Shown here piece by piece: positions 61,753-64,000 of a stretch of DNA of 64,000 bases. The stretch's first letter is position 1. Every line of letters starts with the position of its first letter. Source of the stretch: Granulosicoccus sp045110475 (GTDB taxonomy: Bacteria; Pseudomonadota; Gammaproteobacteria; Granulosicoccales; Granulosicoccaceae); the NCBI GenBank assembly GCA_045110475.1, contig JBGCGC010000018.1:10152-74151 (forward strand). The letters are read 5' to 3'. A model generated the notes under the pieces. That model made no database searches and was not told the DNA's origin. It saw only the letters and a program-made list of their open reading frames with translations. The position numbers and the translations under genes were made by a program.

Positions 61753-63789
61753 TCACCATTCCGTCGAACACATAAATTCCTCATTCCACTCACCCAACCA
61801 GTCAATTTGACGAATTCGCGAAGTCGGCTCCATATCATCCTCCAGCGGTAAAACAAGAGCGCCCCCCTCAGGAGCTTCAACACTCATATTAATTCTCATC
61901 GTATCTTGTCCATCAAATCGCATAACCATTAAGGTCTGCTTTTCCACAATAGGGGGGTTAGGGTAGTTCAGTGGCCGGTGTTCGTGGTTATCCCATAAAC
62001 GTTCGCCTTCTATATACATGGTAGCCTCGTAAACGGAATTCAGGAACACGCGAACATGCGGATCCCACGTTAATCCGCGCTCTAATGGCAAAGCCACGAG
62101 CACTGTGCTGTCAGGAGGTACCTCGTTACCAATATAAAACTGGTTGTTGGTTCTTACTATCTCACGCCAGGTTGTTCCATAGGCGTCAACGTTTGTGGTG
62201 TCGGGTGTGGGTCCCATTGAGATAGACTGCGCTATTTCGTTGGCTTTTTCTCTATCGATAGGTGACGAGACTAACAGCTTGTCCACGGGGGTGGTTATGC
62301 GACGCGACCATTCATTTGCCTCAGTCAATGCATCGAAACGTTGTTGCATTTCTAATAGGACATCCGCATAGGCAGGATCGTCATGCAATGTCTGCATTTC
62401 GTTGGGGTCGCTGTACAAGTCATATAGTTCAATATGATTTTCCTTTTTCAGCGATACAATATATTTGTACTGGTCTGTTCTTAATCCGACTTGCCATTCG
62501 GGGTACACCAAAAATAGTTCATCTCGCCAGGTTGATTTTTTACTCTCTTCTGTAACAGAGTTATCAATGAGTGGTTTTAAACTTCTACCTGTCATGTACT
62601 CTGGAATGTCGACTTGCGCGTAGTCTAGTGCAGTTGGTGCAATGTCCAATGTACTTACCATGCCATCGAAGCGATATCCGGAATCGTCTGTGCCTGGAAA
62701 ATCGATGAGAAAGGGTACTCTTATAGGCTCTTCATAGATCATATGCTTTTCTGTTAGCCCATGTTCGCCCAAGGTATATCCATTGTCGCTTGTGTAGATA
62801 AATAGTGTGTTGTCAGTTTTCTTGCGATGTGAGGTTGCTGCGCGTAGTGTGCCGACAGAATCGTCCAGACCCAGAATGGCTCTGTAGTGTTTTTTAATGT
62901 AAGTATCCCATTTGCCTTGAAAGCACTTTAGCCCACAGGGGAACGTGTCCATTCCGAGCCAGTCTTTAATCTCTTGCACTTTTCCTGTGGTGCTGAAATC
63001 CTCGTTGTAACTGTCTGGTTTGGGGACTTCAACGTCAGCGTAGGCATCGTCATAACGTTTGGGATGCTCGAACTGCAAATGTGGTGCTTTCAGACCAACC
63101 ATGAGAAAGATGGGTTTGTCTGAATCTGCGTGCGCTTTCATGAACTGGTCTGCCCGCGAGCTTAGAATATCGTCAGCGTACCCGGTAAATTGTTTGGATT
63201 TTCCGTTTATATGGACTACTGGGTCAAACATATCGCCCAACCAATCAAAACTTTCCCAATGGTCAAAGCCTTCCTTCGGTAACGACCCATCTCCCAGATG
63301 CCATTTGCCAATATAAGCCGTAGTGTAACCCGCAGCCTGTAGATCTTGTGCAAAGGTGCGTTGCGTTTTGAGGAACGAATTATTGCGCCAGGCTATGCGT
63401 GGGGCGCTAGCCAAGTGTGGTTCTTTACCAGTGAGTATTGCTGCGCGAGATGGAGAACAGACTGCCAAGGGCACAAACGCGTTTTCCATCATCGCAGCTT
63501 CTTTTGCGAACTGATCAATATTAGGTGTGCGAACAAACGGGTGCCCTTGTCCGCTCATGATGTCCCACCGCATATCATCTGCCACAACCACAACGATGTC
63601 TGGTCGAGGATCAGGGGAGTCTGGGATTGGGTCAGGAAGTTGGCTGTCGGTTTTTATTGCTGCTTGTGCGGCAGGCTCTGAAATGGAGTCAGTATCAAGC
63701 TTAAGCACTTCATCAGAGCAAGAAATCACGCTGAGGATTAGTAGAGCAAACAAAGTAGTAATAAATATCCTGTGGATATTGAAAATCAT
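61753..63789 (-). CDS. Lipoprotein sulfatase (formylglycine type)
   Basis: A 678-residue type I sulfatase. The N-terminus is a lipoprotein signal with Cys24 in 'LSVISC', so it should be membrane-anchored in the periplasm or at the surface. The metal-binding 'VVVADDMRWD' (Asp71/72) and the formylglycine site 'CSPSRAAILTG' (Cys111) are intact; 'GKWHLGDG' and 'YTSDNGYTLGEHG' are further active-site strands. Residues about 490-678 are an added C-terminal domain also found in the fragment at 60073-60633. It would hydrolyse sulfate esters, probably on a polysaccharide. ATG 63789 is chosen; a TTG at 63828 would spoil the signal peptide. A 12-C tract lies about 70 bp upstream. Confidence 0.92.
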   Translation of the reverse strand: MIFNIHRIFITTLFALLILSVISCSDEVLKLDTDSISEPAAQAAIKTDSQLPDPIPDSPDPRPDIVVVVADDMRWDIMSGQGHPFVRTPNIDQFAKEAAMMENAFVPLAVCSPSRAAILTGKEPHLASAPRIAWRNNSFLKTQRTFAQDLQAAGYTTAYIGKWHLGDGSLPKEGFDHWESFDWLGDMFDPVVHINGKSKQFTGYADDILSSRADQFMKAHADSDKPIFLMVGLKAPHLQFEHPKRYDDAYADVEVPKPDSYNEDFSTTGKVQEIKDWLGMDTFPCGLKCFQGKWDTYIKKHYRAILGLDDSVGTLRAATSHRKKTDNTLFIYTSDNGYTLGEHGLTEKHMIYEEPIRVPFLIDFPGTDDSGYRFDGMVSTLDIAPTALDYAQVDIPEYMTGRSLKPLIDNSVTEESKKSTWRDELFLVYPEWQVGLRTDQYKYIVSLKKENHIELYDLYSDPNEMQTLHDDPAYADVLLEMQQRFDALTEANEWSRRITTPVDKLLVSSPIDREKANEIAQSISMGPTPDTTNVDAYGTTWREIVRTNNQFYIGNEVPPDSTVLVALPLERGLTWDPHVRVFLNSVYEATMYIEGERLWDNHEHRPLNYPNPPIVEKQTLMVMRFDGQDTMRINMSVEAPEGGALVLPLEDDMEPTSRIRQIDWLGEWNEEFMCSTEW

Positions 63790-63856
63790 GCGGGTATGGA
63801 CAAGGCAGAAGGTAATGCCATTCAGCAATATGCGTGCCCTGCTTTGACCCTACCCG

Positions 63857-63868
63857 CCCCCCCCCCCC
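63857..63868. repeat. Poly-C tract of 12
   Basis: An uninterrupted run of 12 C on the plus strand (G on the sulfatase's coding strand), 68-79 bp upstream of the sulfatase ATG, within its promoter or leader region. Such homopolymers slip during replication and can switch promoters. Beyond it (63869-64000) no gene is visible before the window edge. Confidence 0.75.
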
Positions 63869-64000
63869 ACAAGTGAAACGAAGACACTTACCAATCGGAG
63901 ATTAATCAGGTGAGAAAGGCACGAAATTCGCTGCATTTACGATACACGTAAGAATAAAGGCAATCAATTTGATCGATTCAAAGCCAATGGTAATTCTTGG

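Noticed and set aside
1..64000. CRISPR arrays, tRNA or rRNA genes
   Set aside because: I looked for regularly spaced direct repeats and for tRNA/rRNA-like stretches in the gaps and saw none; a covariance-model scan was not possible.

Overview
The window is bacterial chromosomal DNA at roughly 50-55% GC, with densely packed genes in long co-directional operons, mostly on the minus strand. The gene content points to an aerobic, probably marine, gammaproteobacterium. Both CoA-dependent aromatic epoxidation pathways are present, with a TRAP transporter, a pfa-type secondary lipid synthase, a Kdo-linker (KpsC) capsule locus with sulfation genes, and a GlyGly-CTERM surface protein. A Granulosicoccus-like organism is my guess; the sequence alone does not name it.

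Region 1 (1-2255, plus strand): the end of a DUF4384 protein, an OmpA-like protein and a D-2-hydroxyacid dehydrogenase. Region 2 (2283-11110, minus): the benzoyl-CoA 'box' cluster. It holds an alpha/beta hydrolase, a DUF309 protein, boxC, boxB, boxA, a hotdog thioesterase, the BoxR/BzdR-type regulator and an odd enoyl-CoA hydratase/3-hydroxyacyl-CoA dehydrogenase that lacks its NAD-binding domain. A perfect 9+8+9 inverted repeat lies just upstream of boxC. Region 3 (11223-15976): a CHASE-PAS-GGDEF-EAL protein divergent from a porin and a PstS-like binding protein. Region 4 (16045-23152, minus): a serine hydrolase, benzoate-CoA ligase, an SDR dehydrogenase and a DctMQP TRAP transporter, probably the uptake and activation arm for benzoate. 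Region 5 (23527-30946, minus): the phenylacetate genes paaZ, paaE, paaD, paaC, paaB, paaA and paaK. Region 6: a class III adenylate cyclase.

Region 7 (32568-46723, minus): a pfa-type lipid/polyketide synthase in four proteins: PfaD-like enoyl reductase, KS-AT-ACP, stand-alone KR, and KS-CLF-AT-DH-DH, with a VOC protein upstream. The single ACP and detached KR differ from classical EPA/DHA synthases, so the product is unknown. Region 8 (47135-58015): a capsule locus with KpsC, glycosyltransferases, a GT29 (sialyltransferase-type) protein, UDP-glucuronate decarboxylase and a sulfotransferase. Region 9 (58111-64000): a GlyGly-CTERM protein with a carbohydrate-binding-like domain, a C-terminal fragment of a decayed sulfatase, IS66 and IS256 remnants, and an intact lipoprotein sulfatase preceded by a 12-C tract.

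Two 167-bp copies of a MITE-like palindromic repeat (17390-17556 and 46972-47138) sit exactly on the stop codons of bclA and kpsC. BoxD and the later paa beta-oxidation genes (paaF, paaG, paaH, paaJ) are not in the window. Nor are a phosphopantetheinyl transferase, KpsS, capsule export genes or a rhombosortase.
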